This document shows positions 1-8,970 of a stretch of 64,000 nucleotides of DNA, piece by piece. How positions within the stretch are numbered: the stretch's first letter is position 1; the number at the start of each line of letters is the position of its first letter. Position numbers and translations under genes: made by a program. The notes under the pieces were generated by a model. That model did no database searches. It was not told where the DNA came from and saw nothing but the letters and a program-made list of their open reading frames with translations. Source of the stretch: Amycolatopsis mediterranei (GTDB taxonomy: Bacteria > Actinomycetota > Actinomycetes > Mycobacteriales > Pseudonocardiaceae); contig NZ_CP100416.1 of the NCBI RefSeq assembly GCF_026017845.1, forward strand, positions 7,125,749 to 7,189,748, given 5' to 3'.

Positions 1-1032
1 AATATGGTGCTGCAGCATCGCGGTCAGCGGCGGCGGGCACGGCACCGGCCGCACCTCCCCCTTCGCGCGCTGCTTGAGCTAGCGGCGGTCACGCCGTTGC
101 CCGCTGTCGGTCCACGCCGCCCCCGCACTGGGAGCCGTCTCCGACACCAGCAACTCGCCCCAGCCCTTCCGCGGCAGCTTCAGGTCGATGTCGCGCAGCA
201 TCACTGCTTCCTCGGGCCGCAGCGCCGAGTAGTACATCGTGCCGAAGCACGCGGCCAGCCGGGGCCCGGACGAGCGGCGTTCCACGATCACCGGCTCCGT
301 CGAGCCCCGCGGAACCCGCATGACCTTCTGGTCCGCCACCGCGGCGAGCAGCTGCGGCCCCTGCTTCGTGTTGACCACCACACACGTGTCAATCGCCCGC
401 ACCCGCTTGGGTGCCGTCCACTTCACCTCGGGCAGCCGGTTCTTCAGCAGCAGCTTCTGCTCCGCCGCGTATTCGAGAGCGTTGAACACCACCGCCCGCT
501 TGCGGTAGACGGTCTTCGCCGCGGCCTCGGTGCCGTCCATCTTCAGCGCGAACTGATCCAGCACGCCCCCGAGCACCGTGAGGTCCTCAAGGCGTGACAC
601 CTTGACCGCGTTCGTGCCCAGCCACGCCAACGCCGCCTCGACATCCGGGGTCCTGCTCGTATTCCGCCGGTTGATGTTGCCGGCAGAGCCAGCGTCGCCG
701 TCGCCAGCGCATCAGCGTTGCTGGAACGGGAGTTCGCCGCCGCGCGGCGCCACTTCATGTCCACATACGCCTGCGCGAAGGTGAACCACGGCTTGTCGTT
801 CTCGGCGCGGGCCATCGACACCGGAAGACCGCTGAAAACACGGAACGCCTCGCCACTGCATTGCGCCACGACCAGTTTCGATCGGAAGCTCTCAGCCTGC
901 TTCGACGTCGCGTAGGTCTTGGGGAACTCCTGCCCAGCGACGACCCAGCGCACAACATACGATTGCTTTCCCGGTTTTGCCATCTTTGCGCGGACGCCCG
1001 GTCTTGACCCGCACGTCCCAGATACGGGACAT
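1..1032 (-). pseudogene. Decayed tyrosine-recombinase integrase, 3' end off the left edge
   Basis: Remnant of an actinomycete integrative-element integrase. Reading from an ATG at 1032, the N-terminus (MSRIWDVRVKTGRPRKDGK) is in one frame. A frameshift near 960 moves the frame to SYVVRWVVAGQEF and AYVDMKW. A second disruption at about 640-700 shifts the frame again and appears to have removed part of the core-binding domain. The third frame carries the catalytic-domain start with the RxxE-like SALRPEEA, where the Arg is the first catalytic residue. An in-frame TAG at 79-81 then interrupts it; homology-like sequence (LKQRAKGEVRPVP) continues to base 1. Three independent lesions make this a clear pseudogene. 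It abuts an excisionase-like remnant just upstream, as in intact elements. Confidence 0.8.
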
Positions 1033-1047
1033 CGAAGGTCGTGTCCG

Positions 1048-1206
1048 TCACGCAGAAGCCTCCTCGCGCGCGGCAAGCCAGCGCTCCAATGCGGATCGCC
1101 GGAACCGCAACTGCCGGTTAGGCAACCGCGCACAGGGCGGCACGCACCGCTTCGCACGCCAATCGTTGAAGGTCGAACGGGGTAACGCGCAGTTCGGGGC
1201 GAATGT
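1048..1206 (-). pseudogene. Excisionase-like helix-turn-helix remnant
   Basis: About 52 residues ending 15 bp before the integrase start resemble the small MerR/AlpA-type HTH proteins (Xis) that precede integrases in actinobacterial integrative elements. The conserved pieces are PRSTFNDWRAK, LPNRQLRFRRSALERWL and an acidic tail. No start codon with a ribosome site lies at the expected place, and the open frame simply runs on upstream into sequence antisense to the sigma gene. I read it as the 3' part of a broken xis gene. The family assignment rests on motif resemblance only. Confidence 0.6.
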
Positions 1207-1403
1207 GCGGGTCGATGGGCGGGCATCGGAGACCTCTGCCTGTGTCGAAGAGCTGTCTCGTTCCTTCCCGCGCTCCGCGCGGCGAGCCCCGTTCGTACAG
1301 CTCATCGGGCCGATGTACGAAGACCGCACCCCGCTGCAGCCGGCCGAACTGCTCGAGCGAAAACCGGCGGCTTCCAGGCGCCGAAGCCCGTTGCGACCGC
1401 CCG
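1207..1403. other. Junction between element remnant and chromosomal sigma gene
   Basis: This 197-bp spacer separates the excisionase remnant from the stop codon of the SigG-type sigma gene. I see no convincing gene, tRNA or repeat in it. The end of the integrative element must lie here or just inside the left edge, but no attachment-site core is recognisable without the other end. Confidence 0.4.
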
Positions 1404-2378
1404 CTACCGCCATTGGGGCGGTAACGCGAAGTGTCCGAAAAGCCCGGGATCGCTGAACAAGGTGATGCGGTTGAGGTGAGATCGCGTCGTGGCCAGCACG
1501 ACGATCGCGAAGGCGCGGTAGGTCTGGTCGCTGTCGCGATGGTAGGCCGCCGCGCCGAGCTGTCCGTTGACCCGCAGGGGAACCATCGCCCAATCACCGG
1601 GGTGGCCGATGGCCTGGGCGGTGATGAACGGTGCGCAGGTCGCCTTCCCGGAAAACCACGTGCTGGTTCCCGTCATCTCGAGCACGGCCTCCTCGGCCAG
1701 CAGGCGCTTGATGGCGGCGTGATCGGCTTGCTCGAACGCGGCCATGTACCGGTCGAGAGCCCGGCGGGCACCCTGATCGGTCGGCTCGGCCACGTCGACC
1801 TCGCTGAGGGCGGCTTCGGCCAGACGAGCCCGGCCCCGCTGCAGCAGGCTCTTGACCGCGGTCACCGACACGTTCAGGATTTCGGCCGCCGCGACCGCGG
1901 GCAGGTCGAGCGCCTCGGCGAGGATCACGGCGGCCCGCTGGCGCGGCGGCAGCAATTGCAACATCGCCACCAGGGCGAGGCGGACGCGATGGCGGGCGGC
2001 CACGACCTCGGCGGGATCGGACAGGTCGTCGACGACCAGGCGGTCCGGGACCGGCTCCAGCCAGCTCACCCCGGCCGGTGCCGGCGCGGTCGCGGCGTGG
2101 GGATCGGTCGATGGTGGTCCCAGCCCGGACGGAAGTGGCCGCCGCCGGTTGCGGTGCAGTGCGCTGAGGCAAGCGTTGGTGGCGATCCGGTACATCCAGG
2201 TGCGCACCGACGACCGCCGCTCGAAGCGGTCGAAAGCCTGCCAGGCCCGCAGGTAGGTCTCCTGGACGAGGTCTTCGGCATCGCCGATCGAGCCGGTCAT
2301 CCGGTAGCAGTGGGCGAACAGCTCCCTCCGGAAGGGCGCGGTCGCCGCGTCGAACTGGTCGGTCTTCGCGTCACGCAT
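1404..2378 (-). CDS. ECF sigma factor, SigG type with SnoaL-like C-terminal domain
   Basis: 324-residue extracytoplasmic-function sigma factor. Region 2 is at the N-terminus (FRRELFAHCYRMTGSIGDAEDLVQET, then AFDRFERRSSVRTWMYRIATNACL). Region 4 is around residues 130-185 (LPPRQRAAVILAEALDLPAVAAAEILNVSVTAVKSLLQRGRARL). About 130 further residues form a SnoaL/NTF2-like domain (RALDRYMAAFEQADHAAIKRLLAEEA). This layout matches the SigG group, in which the C-terminal domain is thought to modulate activity in place of a classical anti-sigma factor. The ATG at 2378 was chosen because region 2 begins directly after it; a GTG two codons upstream is equally possible. It diverges from the flavoenzyme gene at 2461, a plausible target. 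Function is inferred from family. Confidence 0.88.
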   Translation of the reverse strand: MRDAKTDQFDAATAPFRRELFAHCYRMTGSIGDAEDLVQETYLRAWQAFDRFERRSSVRTWMYRIATNACLSALHRNRRRPLPSGLGPPSTDPHAATAPAPAGVSWLEPVPDRLVVDDLSDPAEVVAARHRVRLALVAMLQLLPPRQRAAVILAEALDLPAVAAAEILNVSVTAVKSLLQRGRARLAEAALSEVDVAEPTDQGARRALDRYMAAFEQADHAAIKRLLAEEAVLEMTGTSTWFSGKATCAPFITAQAIGHPGDWAMVPLRVNGQLGAAAYHRDSDQTYRAFAIVVLATTRSHLNRITLFSDPGLFGHFALPPQWR

Positions 2379-2460
2379 GGCCACACCGCATGCTGACTCG
2401 CCCTCCCGCCGAAAGGAATCGCGGTCCGGCCGACTCTTCGGAGGCGGCGGCCGAGTCAAC

Positions 2461-2937
2461 ATGGGTATGACCGATAACAGCTACCTCGACCCTTGGCTGA
2501 GCGGACGTCCACGCGCGGCGGCGCGGCAGATCGCCACGCGGATTCTCGCCGGGCCCCACCTGTCGATTCTCTCGACCACCAACCGGGACGGCTCACCCCA
2601 GGCCTCGGTGATCTTCGTGAAACCCGACGGCGACGACCTGCTGTTCAGCACGATCGAGGGCCGCCGCAAGACCCTCAACATGCAGCGGGATCCGCGGGTG
2701 AGCCTGCTGGTCCACGGCTTGGTCGCGGACGGAGCGGAGTTCACCTACGCCGCCATTTCCGGCGTCGTCGAACTGACCGACGACCCGGAAGACGCCTTCC
2801 ACCAGGTGATGTACGACTTGTACATGGGCGGCGCGACCCCGCCGCCCGAACCCGGTGCGCACAGACTGGTCGGCCGGCTGCGGCCCACGCACATCTACGC
2901 CCCACCGGTCGACGATGCGGCGTCCGAGCAGCATTGA
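2461..2937 (+). CDS. PPOX-class (pyridoxamine 5'-phosphate oxidase-like) flavin/F420 enzyme
   Basis: 158 residues with the split-barrel fold typical of PPOX-class F420- or FMN-dependent reductases. Visible elements are LSILSTTNRDGSPQASVIFV (beta strands and cofactor phosphate contact), LLFSTIEGRRKTLNMQRDPRVSLLV and a C-terminal RLRPTHIYAPP. Actinobacterial members commonly reduce or oxidise small molecules with F420H2; the substrate here is unknown. The ATG at 2461 follows a GGAGG about 16 bases upstream; the ATG at 2467 is an alternative. It is divergent from the ECF sigma factor and may be regulated by it. Confidence 0.82.
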   Translation: MGMTDNSYLDPWLSGRPRAAARQIATRILAGPHLSILSTTNRDGSPQASVIFVKPDGDDLLFSTIEGRRKTLNMQRDPRVSLLVHGLVADGAEFTYAAISGVVELTDDPEDAFHQVMYDLYMGGATPPPEPGAHRLVGRLRPTHIYAPPVDDAASEQH

Positions 2938-2941
2938 GCGT

Positions 2942-2962
2942 CGCTGAAGGGGCCCTTCAGCG
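2942..2962 (+). terminator. Perfect 10-bp hairpin after the PPOX gene
   Basis: CGCTGAAGGG and CCCTTCAGCG flank a single G, giving a perfect palindrome that begins five bases after the stop codon at 2937. Position and strength suggest a transcription terminator for the upstream gene. There is no U-run, which is usual for high-GC actinomycetes. Confidence 0.6.
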
Positions 2963-3119
2963 CACGTGAGCTGCTGGGTCCCTCTCAAACCCGCAGCCGA
3001 CCAAAACTCGGCGAACCGATGCGGTCACAGCTCCAGTGCAGTGATCTGACTCACCTCCTGTTACGGCGGCCGGTGGCGCGGTGTCTTGAGGCCGAACACC
3101 GGGAAACAGAGGAGGCACC

Positions 3120-4328
3120 ATGACTCGGAACACGCAGGTGGTCGTGATCGGTGGCGGGTACGCGGGGGTGATGGCCGCGAACCGGCTGATGCTGCGCGAC
3201 GACGTGACGGTCACGCTGGTCAACCCGCGCCCGGACTTCGTCCACCGGGTCCGGCTGCACCAGCTGGTGGGCGGGTCCGACGACGCGGTCGTCGCCTACC
3301 AGGACGTCCTGGCCGAGCGCGTCCGGCTGGTGGTCGGCATCGTGACCCGGATCGACGCGGCGGAGCGCAGCGTGACGCTGGCGGCCGGCGGCACGCTCGG
3401 CTACGACTACCTGATCTACGCCGTAGGCAGTGGCAGCTCCGAACCGAGCGTGCCGGGTGCGGCCGAGTTCGCGCACCCGATCTCCACGCTGGAGGACGCC
3501 CAGCGGCTGCGCCCGATCCTCGACGCCGCGCCCGCGACGGCCGCGGTGACGGTGGTCGGCGCAGGGCCCACCGGCATCGAGACCGCCGCCGAGCTGGCGG
3601 AGCAGGGCCGCCGGGTGACCCTGGTCTGCGGCGGCGTTCTCGGCCCGTACCTGCACACCCGGGGCCGGCGCTCGGTGGCGAAGCGGCTGGCCAAACTCGG
3701 GGTGACCGTCATCGACGGCTCCCACGCGAAAGTGACGGCGATGACCCGCGACGCCGTCCGGCTCGCTGACGGCCGTGAGCTGCCGAGCGAGGTCACCGTC
3801 TGGACCGCCGGCTTCGGGGTTCCGGACCTGGCCGTCCGCAGCGGGCTGAGCGTCGACGCCGTGGGCCGCCTGCTCACGGACGAAACGCTGACGAGCGTGG
3901 ACGACGCACGCATCGTCGCGGCCGGCGACTCGGCCGCACCGTCCGGCCTGCCGCTGCGGATGAGCTGCCTGAACGCGATGCCGCTGGGCGCGCGGGCCGC
4001 CGACACCGTGCTCAGCCGGCTCGCGGGTGAGCAGCCGGAGAACCTCCGCCAGTCGTCCTACGCCCAGTGCATCAGCCTGGGCCGCAGCGCGGGCATCTAC
4101 CAATTCGCCAACAGGTCCGACGTCGCGGTGTGGCTGCACATCGACGACGGCATGGGAGCCTGGATCAAGGAATTCGTCTGCAAGGGCATCCCCAAGCACC
4201 TGGCCGCGGAGGCGCACAAGCCTGGTTCGTTCAAGCTGCACCGCCTTCCGGGAGGTGCCGCCAAGCGCCTGCAGCTGCTGCGCGCCAACCACGCCGAGGC
4301 ACCGGCCGCCGCCGACCGGGCAGTCTGA
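3120..4328 (+). CDS. NAD(P)/FAD-dependent oxidoreductase, type II NADH dehydrogenase-like
   Basis: 402-residue two-dinucleotide-binding-domain flavoprotein. The FAD-binding Rossmann motif is at the extreme N-terminus (VVVIGGGYAGVMAA) and the NAD(P)-binding motif is near residue 140 (VTVVGAGPTGIETAAELA). The ATG-type FAD contact is in the C-terminal half (DDARIVAAGDSAA). The fold is that of NDH-2/AIF-like proteins, which transfer electrons from NAD(P)H to quinones. No hydrophobic C-terminal anchor is evident, so it may be soluble or peripheral. The start is well supported by GAGGAG seven bases upstream. It appears monocistronic. Confidence 0.88.
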   Translation: MTRNTQVVVIGGGYAGVMAANRLMLRDDVTVTLVNPRPDFVHRVRLHQLVGGSDDAVVAYQDVLAERVRLVVGIVTRIDAAERSVTLAAGGTLGYDYLIYAVGSGSSEPSVPGAAEFAHPISTLEDAQRLRPILDAAPATAAVTVVGAGPTGIETAAELAEQGRRVTLVCGGVLGPYLHTRGRRSVAKRLAKLGVTVIDGSHAKVTAMTRDAVRLADGRELPSEVTVWTAGFGVPDLAVRSGLSVDAVGRLLTDETLTSVDDARIVAAGDSAAPSGLPLRMSCLNAMPLGARAADTVLSRLAGEQPENLRQSSYAQCISLGRSAGIYQFANRSDVAVWLHIDDGMGAWIKEFVCKGIPKHLAAEAHKPGSFKLHRLPGGAAKRLQLLRANHAEAPAAADRAV

Positions 4329-4475
4329 CCGCTGCGTGCCGTGAGGATCTTGCTGTGCACACAGCCGAACGCGGCCGACGCCGGCCGCGAGGGACGAGGA
4401 GCACGCGCGAGACCGGTACTTTTGTGATGCGCGGACAAAAGCGCTGCTGGGGCGGCTAGATCACGGGGGGACACC

Positions 4476-5345
4476 TTGATCCGCATTCACCTGGGGTCCG
4501 AAGGGCTGGGCAACGTCGGGATCTGCGCGCATCCCGACTTCGGCGCCGAACTGACCGCGGCCGGGTTCGCCCACGCCCACGGTGGGCTGCGCCAGGACCC
4601 GCTGGCGCAGCTCTACTCGCGCAGCACCTCACCGGATCTCGCCGAGGGCGTCACCCCCGGGTACCTGTCACATTTGTTCGCCCGCCGGTTGCCCACGCCG
4701 TTCACCAAAGCCCTCGCCGAGGGCGACCATCAGGCCCACCGCGTCCTGGACAAGGCCGTCGAGCACCTGCGCAGCACCACCGTCGAGCCGGACTCCCCGG
4801 GCATCGGCTCCGCGGTCGCGGCGCGCGCAGCCGGGTGGTCGCACCTCTACGCCACCCGCGGCGCCTCGGCGCTGCTCCACCAGCTCGGACACGGCATCCG
4901 GCTCCGGCGCGGCGTCCTGGAGGTGCCCACCACCTTCGACGCCGACCTCGAGCTCGGCGAGCGTCCGCTGCGGATCCAGGCCGTCGCCCTGAGCCGGCGG
5001 GTGACCCTGGGCGAGCCCACCGGCGATCACCTGACCGTCCGGGTCCCCGCCGGCCCGCCGCCACGGACCGCGCCGGGTCAGCTGGCCGCGCTGAGGTCCC
5101 TGCTGGGCGCCGGCCGAGCGGAAACACTCGAGGCGATCGTCCGGTCCGGCGGCGTCACCGGACGGCAGCTGGCCGCGAGGCTCGGCGTGTCGGACGCCGC
5201 AGCCAGCCGGCATGCCGCGGCGCTGCGGCGGGCCGGTCTGATTCGGAGCCTGCGCATGGGGCAGGCCGTCAAGCACGTCGCAACTTCGCTGGGCTACCAC
5301 CTGACACAGCCGGAAGGGACGCGCCGGGTGGCGTCCTGGTCCTGA
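4476..5345 (+). CDS. ArsR-like winged-helix transcriptional regulator with DUF5937-type N-terminus
   Basis: 289 residues. The C-terminal ~80 residues form a winged helix (RAETLEAIVRSGGVTGRQLAARLGVSDAAASRHAAALRRAGLI). The long N-terminal part (MIRIHLGSEGLGNVGICAHP, PFTKAL) matches the general layout of actinobacterial ArsR-family regulators that carry a DUF5937 domain. It starts at TTG 4476, preceded by a G-rich ribosome site (GGGGGG). No partner gene is obvious; the neighbouring flavoprotein gene lies 147 bp upstream. Ligand unknown. Confidence 0.8.
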   Translation: MIRIHLGSEGLGNVGICAHPDFGAELTAAGFAHAHGGLRQDPLAQLYSRSTSPDLAEGVTPGYLSHLFARRLPTPFTKALAEGDHQAHRVLDKAVEHLRSTTVEPDSPGIGSAVAARAAGWSHLYATRGASALLHQLGHGIRLRRGVLEVPTTFDADLELGERPLRIQAVALSRRVTLGEPTGDHLTVRVPAGPPPRTAPGQLAALRSLLGAGRAETLEAIVRSGGVTGRQLAARLGVSDAAASRHAAALRRAGLIRSLRMGQAVKHVATSLGYHLTQPEGTRRVASWS

Positions 5346-5405
5346 ACTGACGCACCCACCGGAAACGCTGGAGTCCTAGCCACCCTCAAGCGCTGAAATC
5401 CCGCA

Positions 5406-6104
5406 TCAAGGCTCAGCAAGGCCGGCGTACGTGTTGTTCAAGGTGAGGACGAACTCCCTCGCGGTTCCCGGGAGCATGACGAGGTTGTCGTCGCCGTCGG
5501 TGTACACGAGCACGCGGCCGGACTCTTCGAGGTCGATCGCGCTGATCGGCATGCTGCGGTGGCGCTCGCCGTCGGGGTCGCGGCGCGCGACGTAGATCTG
5601 GTGCACGGCGGTGCGCGGTCGCCGGATCACTTCGTTGATCGACTCGAGCTCGTCCTGCGCTACGACGGTCCGACGTACGGCGGCGCCTGGAACGTCGGGC
5701 AGCGTGTCGAGAAGCGCAGTCGCGAACCACTTGTCCTCGATGGGTTCCAGGGCCACGACGTTCTCGTCGACGATCGCGCGGATCGCGTCACCGCCCCCGG
5801 CCGCGATGAGGACGGCGCAGGCTCGTCCACCGGCGAAGTTGCTGAATGCGTAGTATTCGCGGCCGGCCCCGGCGAGAACGGCGACCGTCGATCGCCAGAG
5901 TTCGTTCAGCCGCTTGTTGCGGGCCAAGCCGAGCTCGCTCAGCGCCGCCATGGTCCTCGACTCGAGCTCGCGACGGCCGCCCGTGCTGGTCCAGTGCTGC
6001 AGGCCGGTGCCGAACGCCGGCGGCAGCTCCCCGATGTCGAGCATGCTCCAGGCAGTCAGGAAGGCGAGCTTGGGCAGAACGACGGGTCTGTCGATGACAG
6101 CCAC
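5406..6104 (-). CDS. EspG-family ESX secretion-associated chaperone
   Basis: 232 residues resembling EspG proteins, the cytosolic chaperones that bind PE/PPE-type substrates for type VII (ESX) secretion. Diagnostic stretches are the N-terminal VVLPKLAFLTAWSMLDIG, the RRELESRTMAALSELG segment and the C-terminal SGRVLVYTDGDDNLVMLPGTAREFV. The GTG at 6104 has GGAG eight bases upstream and begins the family-like sequence; the open frame extends further but lacks EspG features there. It is the last gene of a four-gene operon and follows a PPE-like substrate gene, as expected for a dedicated chaperone. The ESX core machinery is not in this window. Confidence 0.85.
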   Translation of the reverse strand: MAVIDRPVVLPKLAFLTAWSMLDIGELPPAFGTGLQHWTSTGGRRELESRTMAALSELGLARNKRLNELWRSTVAVLAGAGREYYAFSNFAGGRACAVLIAAGGGDAIRAIVDENVVALEPIEDKWFATALLDTLPDVPGAAVRRTVVAQDELESINEVIRRPRTAVHQIYVARRDPDGERHRSMPISAIDLEESGRVLVYTDGDDNLVMLPGTAREFVLTLNNTYAGLAEP

Positions 6105-6168
6105 GAAACACACTCCGTGATGCGGGACGACAGGGCGGGGAAGGCCATGGCGACGTACGCGGAGGGCG

Positions 6169-7458
6169 TCAGGTGCCGATGGTCGGCGGGGTCGGGGGAA
6201 GGCCGGTGCGAGGATCCACCAGCTCGTCGACGGCGTCGGCGAACACGCTGCCGTCGTCGTGAACGTACTTGCGCTTGTGCTCCCGGTCCTCGGCAGCGAC
6301 ACGTCCGGCCGGGGTCGCCGCGCCCGTTGCTCCGGCCGCACCCCGCTTGCCGGCGACTTCCTTGCCCGCGCTGCCGCGGATGGCAGCGCCCGGCGATCCG
6401 GCTCCGCGGCGCGCCTTGGTGCCGAGCTCATTCGCCTCGCCGCCCCGCGAACCTTGAGCCGCCCCAGGCGAAATCTCCACGAGCGGCAGCTCAGCCGGGT
6501 CGCGAACCTGCGCCCCAGCGCGCCCGAGCTTCGCCAGGTCGGATCCACTCAGGACCGGAGAACCCGCCTGGCGTAGCGACGGTGTGAGTCCGGCCGCGGT
6601 CGTCAGATCGTCCTGCCTAGCGAAGTTCTTGCTCGGCTCCTTCTCGCGCACGTCATCCGTCGTCCCGCGGCTCGCAGTTTCGCCCGGCCTCACCTCATTG
6701 GTTTGGGGTGTTGCGTGGTCACGTTCCTCAGCCGGCGTGTCCGGTGAAGTCGTATCCGCCTGCGCACGGTCCGGCTTGACGACGTCGCGTTCGCCCGTCA
6801 CGCGGAAACTGTCCGTGGAACCGGCCGTCCGATCGGGCGCCAGCTGTCCGTAGTCACCGGAGAGTCCTTGACCTTGGCTACTCAGGTGCGTCGCGTAGTC
6901 GTTGTAGATGGCGAGGTTCTTCTCCGCCTTGGCGTTGTAGGCCGCAATGGCTTCCTCGGTGTCGGTGTTCCAGGGAACCGCGACGTCGAAGAAGGTCTTG
7001 TCGGGCGGAGCGCCCATCGGCTCCATCGAGCGCCGGGCCAGCTCGAACCCGTAGGCGGCATCGGTGACGTTGCCGCCGTTGGAGCTCAAGGTCGTCGCGG
7101 CCGCGCTGACGAGATCGCTGAAGGCTTTGATCCGCTCGCGCGCACGATCCGCCCCCTCCCCCGTCCACGCCGGCTCGAGGTTGTTCAGCACGGCCGCCAG
7201 GTCGCCGGCGAGTTCGTGGTGATCGGCGCCGATCGTTCCGGATTTGCTGCCATTGTCGGCCCAGCTGGTGCTGTCACCGTCAATGACGTAATTGACCACG
7301 TCCGCAACCGGCATGGCCTGGACACCGACATCACCGGAGAAGAGATCGCCGGCCCATCCCAGTGCGTCGTCGACCGACTGCACGAGCGCGGTGCCCGCCT
7401 GCTCGGCTTCGCGGATCAAGGCGTGTGCGGCGTGTCCCAGCTCGTCGAAGGGGAACAT
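6169..7458 (-). CDS. PPE/WXG100-like putative ESX substrate
   Basis: 429 residues. The N-terminal ~230 residues are predicted helical and hold a WXG-type turn (LEPAWTGEGADRARERI), followed by a second helical block around SMEPMG and AIAAYNAKAEKNLAIYNDYA. The remainder is low-complexity, charged and Gly/Ala/Pro-rich, ending in HKRKYVHDDGSVFADAVDELVD. This resembles PPE-domain proteins of Pseudonocardiaceae, probably exported through type VII secretion. The start at 7458 overlaps the stop of the upstream lipoprotein gene (TGATG), so translation is coupled. The EspG gene follows after 64 bp. Confidence 0.75.
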   Translation of the reverse strand: MFPFDELGHAAHALIREAEQAGTALVQSVDDALGWAGDLFSGDVGVQAMPVADVVNYVIDGDSTSWADNGSKSGTIGADHHELAGDLAAVLNNLEPAWTGEGADRARERIKAFSDLVSAAATTLSSNGGNVTDAAYGFELARRSMEPMGAPPDKTFFDVAVPWNTDTEEAIAAYNAKAEKNLAIYNDYATHLSSQGQGLSGDYGQLAPDRTAGSTDSFRVTGERDVVKPDRAQADTTSPDTPAEERDHATPQTNEVRPGETASRGTTDDVREKEPSKNFARQDDLTTAAGLTPSLRQAGSPVLSGSDLAKLGRAGAQVRDPAELPLVEISPGAAQGSRGGEANELGTKARRGAGSPGAAIRGSAGKEVAGKRGAAGATGAATPAGRVAAEDREHKRKYVHDDGSVFADAVDELVDPRTGLPPTPPTIGT

Positions 7459-8099
7459 CAGGAACCCGCCTTTGCCTTCAGCGTCGTGACCGTCATGTCC
7501 GCGATCTGAGTGATCAGGCTGCACGCGTCTTCGGTGTGTCTCTTGCTCGATCCCAAGGTGAGACTGACATCGACGGAGAAGCTGTCCGCGAGCCCGATGC
7601 TCGCCTGGCAGAAACCCTCGGGGACCGCTCCGCCGTTGTTGCCGGCGTAAGCGACCGCGGGAAAGCCCTGCACCGGTGGAAGTTCCTTCCACACCGCGGA
7701 TTGCGGCTGGGTGTTGGCGTAAACGCCACTGAGTCCGACGTGGGTGTTGATCGTGTACGAGACGCCCACCGCTCCGCCCGTGTCGCGGTTGAACCACGTG
7801 CATCCCGGACCGATCTGCGCCAAATCACCGCGCTTGCCCGGCACATCGACTCCCACCGCCGCCACGACTTGCTCGTGGGTCAGGGCGTCTGCGCACGGGT
7901 CTCCGGACAGCACGGAGACGGGCAGCGGGTCGGGAACCTTGGGGGCTCCCGCATAGGGCAAGGCGGAGGACACCGCGTTTTTCCCGGGAGACACCGGAAG
8001 CGCACTCCCCGACGTGCCGCCCTCGTTTCCAGTGCGCGGGGAGCACGCAACCACCAGTCCCACCACGGAAAGCACTGCGAAGAGCCGCCGACGATTCAT
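7458..8099 (-). CDS. DUF3558-type secreted lipoprotein
   Basis: 213 residues with a classical lipoprotein signal: MNRRRLF, a hydrophobic core, then lipobox VVAC with the lipidated Cys at about residue 19. The mature part has paired cysteines (SGDPCADALT, GPGCTWFN, EGFCQAS, TEDACSLI) as in DUF3558 proteins, which are common partners of ESX/PPE loci in actinomycetes. It would sit on the outer face of the membrane. The ATG overlaps the upstream gene's stop by four bases (ATGA) and its own stop overlaps the PPE-like start. Molecular function unknown. Confidence 0.85.
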   Translation of the reverse strand: MNRRRLFAVLSVVGLVVACSPRTGNEGGTSGSALPVSPGKNAVSSALPYAGAPKVPDPLPVSVLSGDPCADALTHEQVVAAVGVDVPGKRGDLAQIGPGCTWFNRDTGGAVGVSYTINTHVGLSGVYANTQPQSAVWKELPPVQGFPAVAYAGNNGGAVPEGFCQASIGLADSFSVDVSLTLGSSKRHTEDACSLITQIADMTVTTLKAKAGS

Positions 8100-8521
8100 C
8101 CCGCGACACCCCCGCGCGGCGTCGCAGCGAGGTCGTGCGCCGCCTCGGATTCATACCCGGAAGTCGTCCGCAAGGCCTGCTCGACCTTCTCGATCAGCCG
8201 GCCCAGGTACCGGACTTCCGCATCGACGTGGTCCCTGGCCGTGTCGAAGACACCTCGGCCGTTCACCAGCCGCGCGTTGTACGCGATACTCGCCGGATCG
8301 TGCGCTGCCGGTCGAACCTGCTTCAGATACCCCGTTTGCTGCCGCAGTTCCACGAGCTTTGCCAGCGCGTTTTGCGCTTGGGCAAGCACCGCATTCGCTT
8401 CGGTGACGGAGAGACTGAACCCCGCGCCGGACGCGGCGGACGGCTCGGTGCCGCCGGTGTTCCTGATCTCCACGTCGACCCCCGCCAGCCACGGATCGAC
8501 GCCGGTGTGTGATTGTGCCAC
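8096..8521 (-). CDS. Small helical protein, first gene of the ESX-associated operon
   Basis: 141 residues, no family recognised. It is predicted largely helical (VTEANAVLAQAQNALAKLVELRQQTG; DHVDAEVRYLGRLIEKVEQAL), the size and character of WXG100/PE-like ESX partners, but no clear WXG or YxxxD/E signal is seen. The start is GTG 8521 with GGAGGGG eleven bases upstream. It heads the operon continuing into DUF3558 lipoprotein, PPE-like and EspG genes. I infer it partners the PPE-like protein; this is context only. Confidence 0.7.
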   Translation of the reverse strand: MAQSHTGVDPWLAGVDVEIRNTGGTEPSAASGAGFSLSVTEANAVLAQAQNALAKLVELRQQTGYLKQVRPAAHDPASIAYNARLVNGRGVFDTARDHVDAEVRYLGRLIEKVEQALRTTSGYESEAAHDLAATPRGGVAG

Positions 8522-8970
8522 GGCCGCGTGAACCCCTCCCGCTCATCGCTGCGTGCCGGACCGTACAGTCGCACAGCTACCGTAGCCGAGCAACTACAGC
8601 TCGAATACGGAATTCGACGGATTCTGCCTGTTGCATTTGCGCAACCGGACACAGGAACTGACCTCCGCGTCACGTTTTCGCAGGTCAATGCGACTGATAA
8701 CACTGCCCGACCGTGTCTGGGTGTCCCTGGACAAATACATGACAGATAGGGAATACCCGCTCGGGGGTCGCCCGGACGGGCTAAAGATCGGGCGCAAAAG
8801 GGTGTGCGCACGGGGCAGCGTGCCGAATTGATCAGTTGTGCCGGGCGTCGCGAGCCCCGCCGGACGGACGCATTGAGACGATCAGGTGATTCTCGTACCC
8901 GCACTTTTTCCGCCGCCTCCTGTTCCGGCAAGGTCGATCCGTCGCCCGACTCGACTCAGGAGCGCAGCGC
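8522..8970. promoter_or_regulatory. Divergent intergenic region between ESX operon and gene 8971
   Basis: 449 bp of noticeably lower GC with no convincing gene. It holds a palindrome TCGAAT-N5-ATTCGA at 8601-8617 and a second, GTTGC-N6-GCAAC, at 8630-8645, both upstream of the leftward ESX-associated operon. They are candidate regulator sites. A 66-codon open frame at 8631-8831 lacks actinomycete codon bias and was not called. Confidence 0.4.

Noticed and set aside
6105..6548. N-terminal extension of the EspG frame
   Set aside because: It overlaps the PPE-like gene in another frame and shows no EspG features. A good ribosome site precedes GTG 6104.
8631..8831. 66-codon open frame in the ESX upstream region
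   Set aside because: No ribosome site, weak third-position GC bias and overlap with palindromic sequence.
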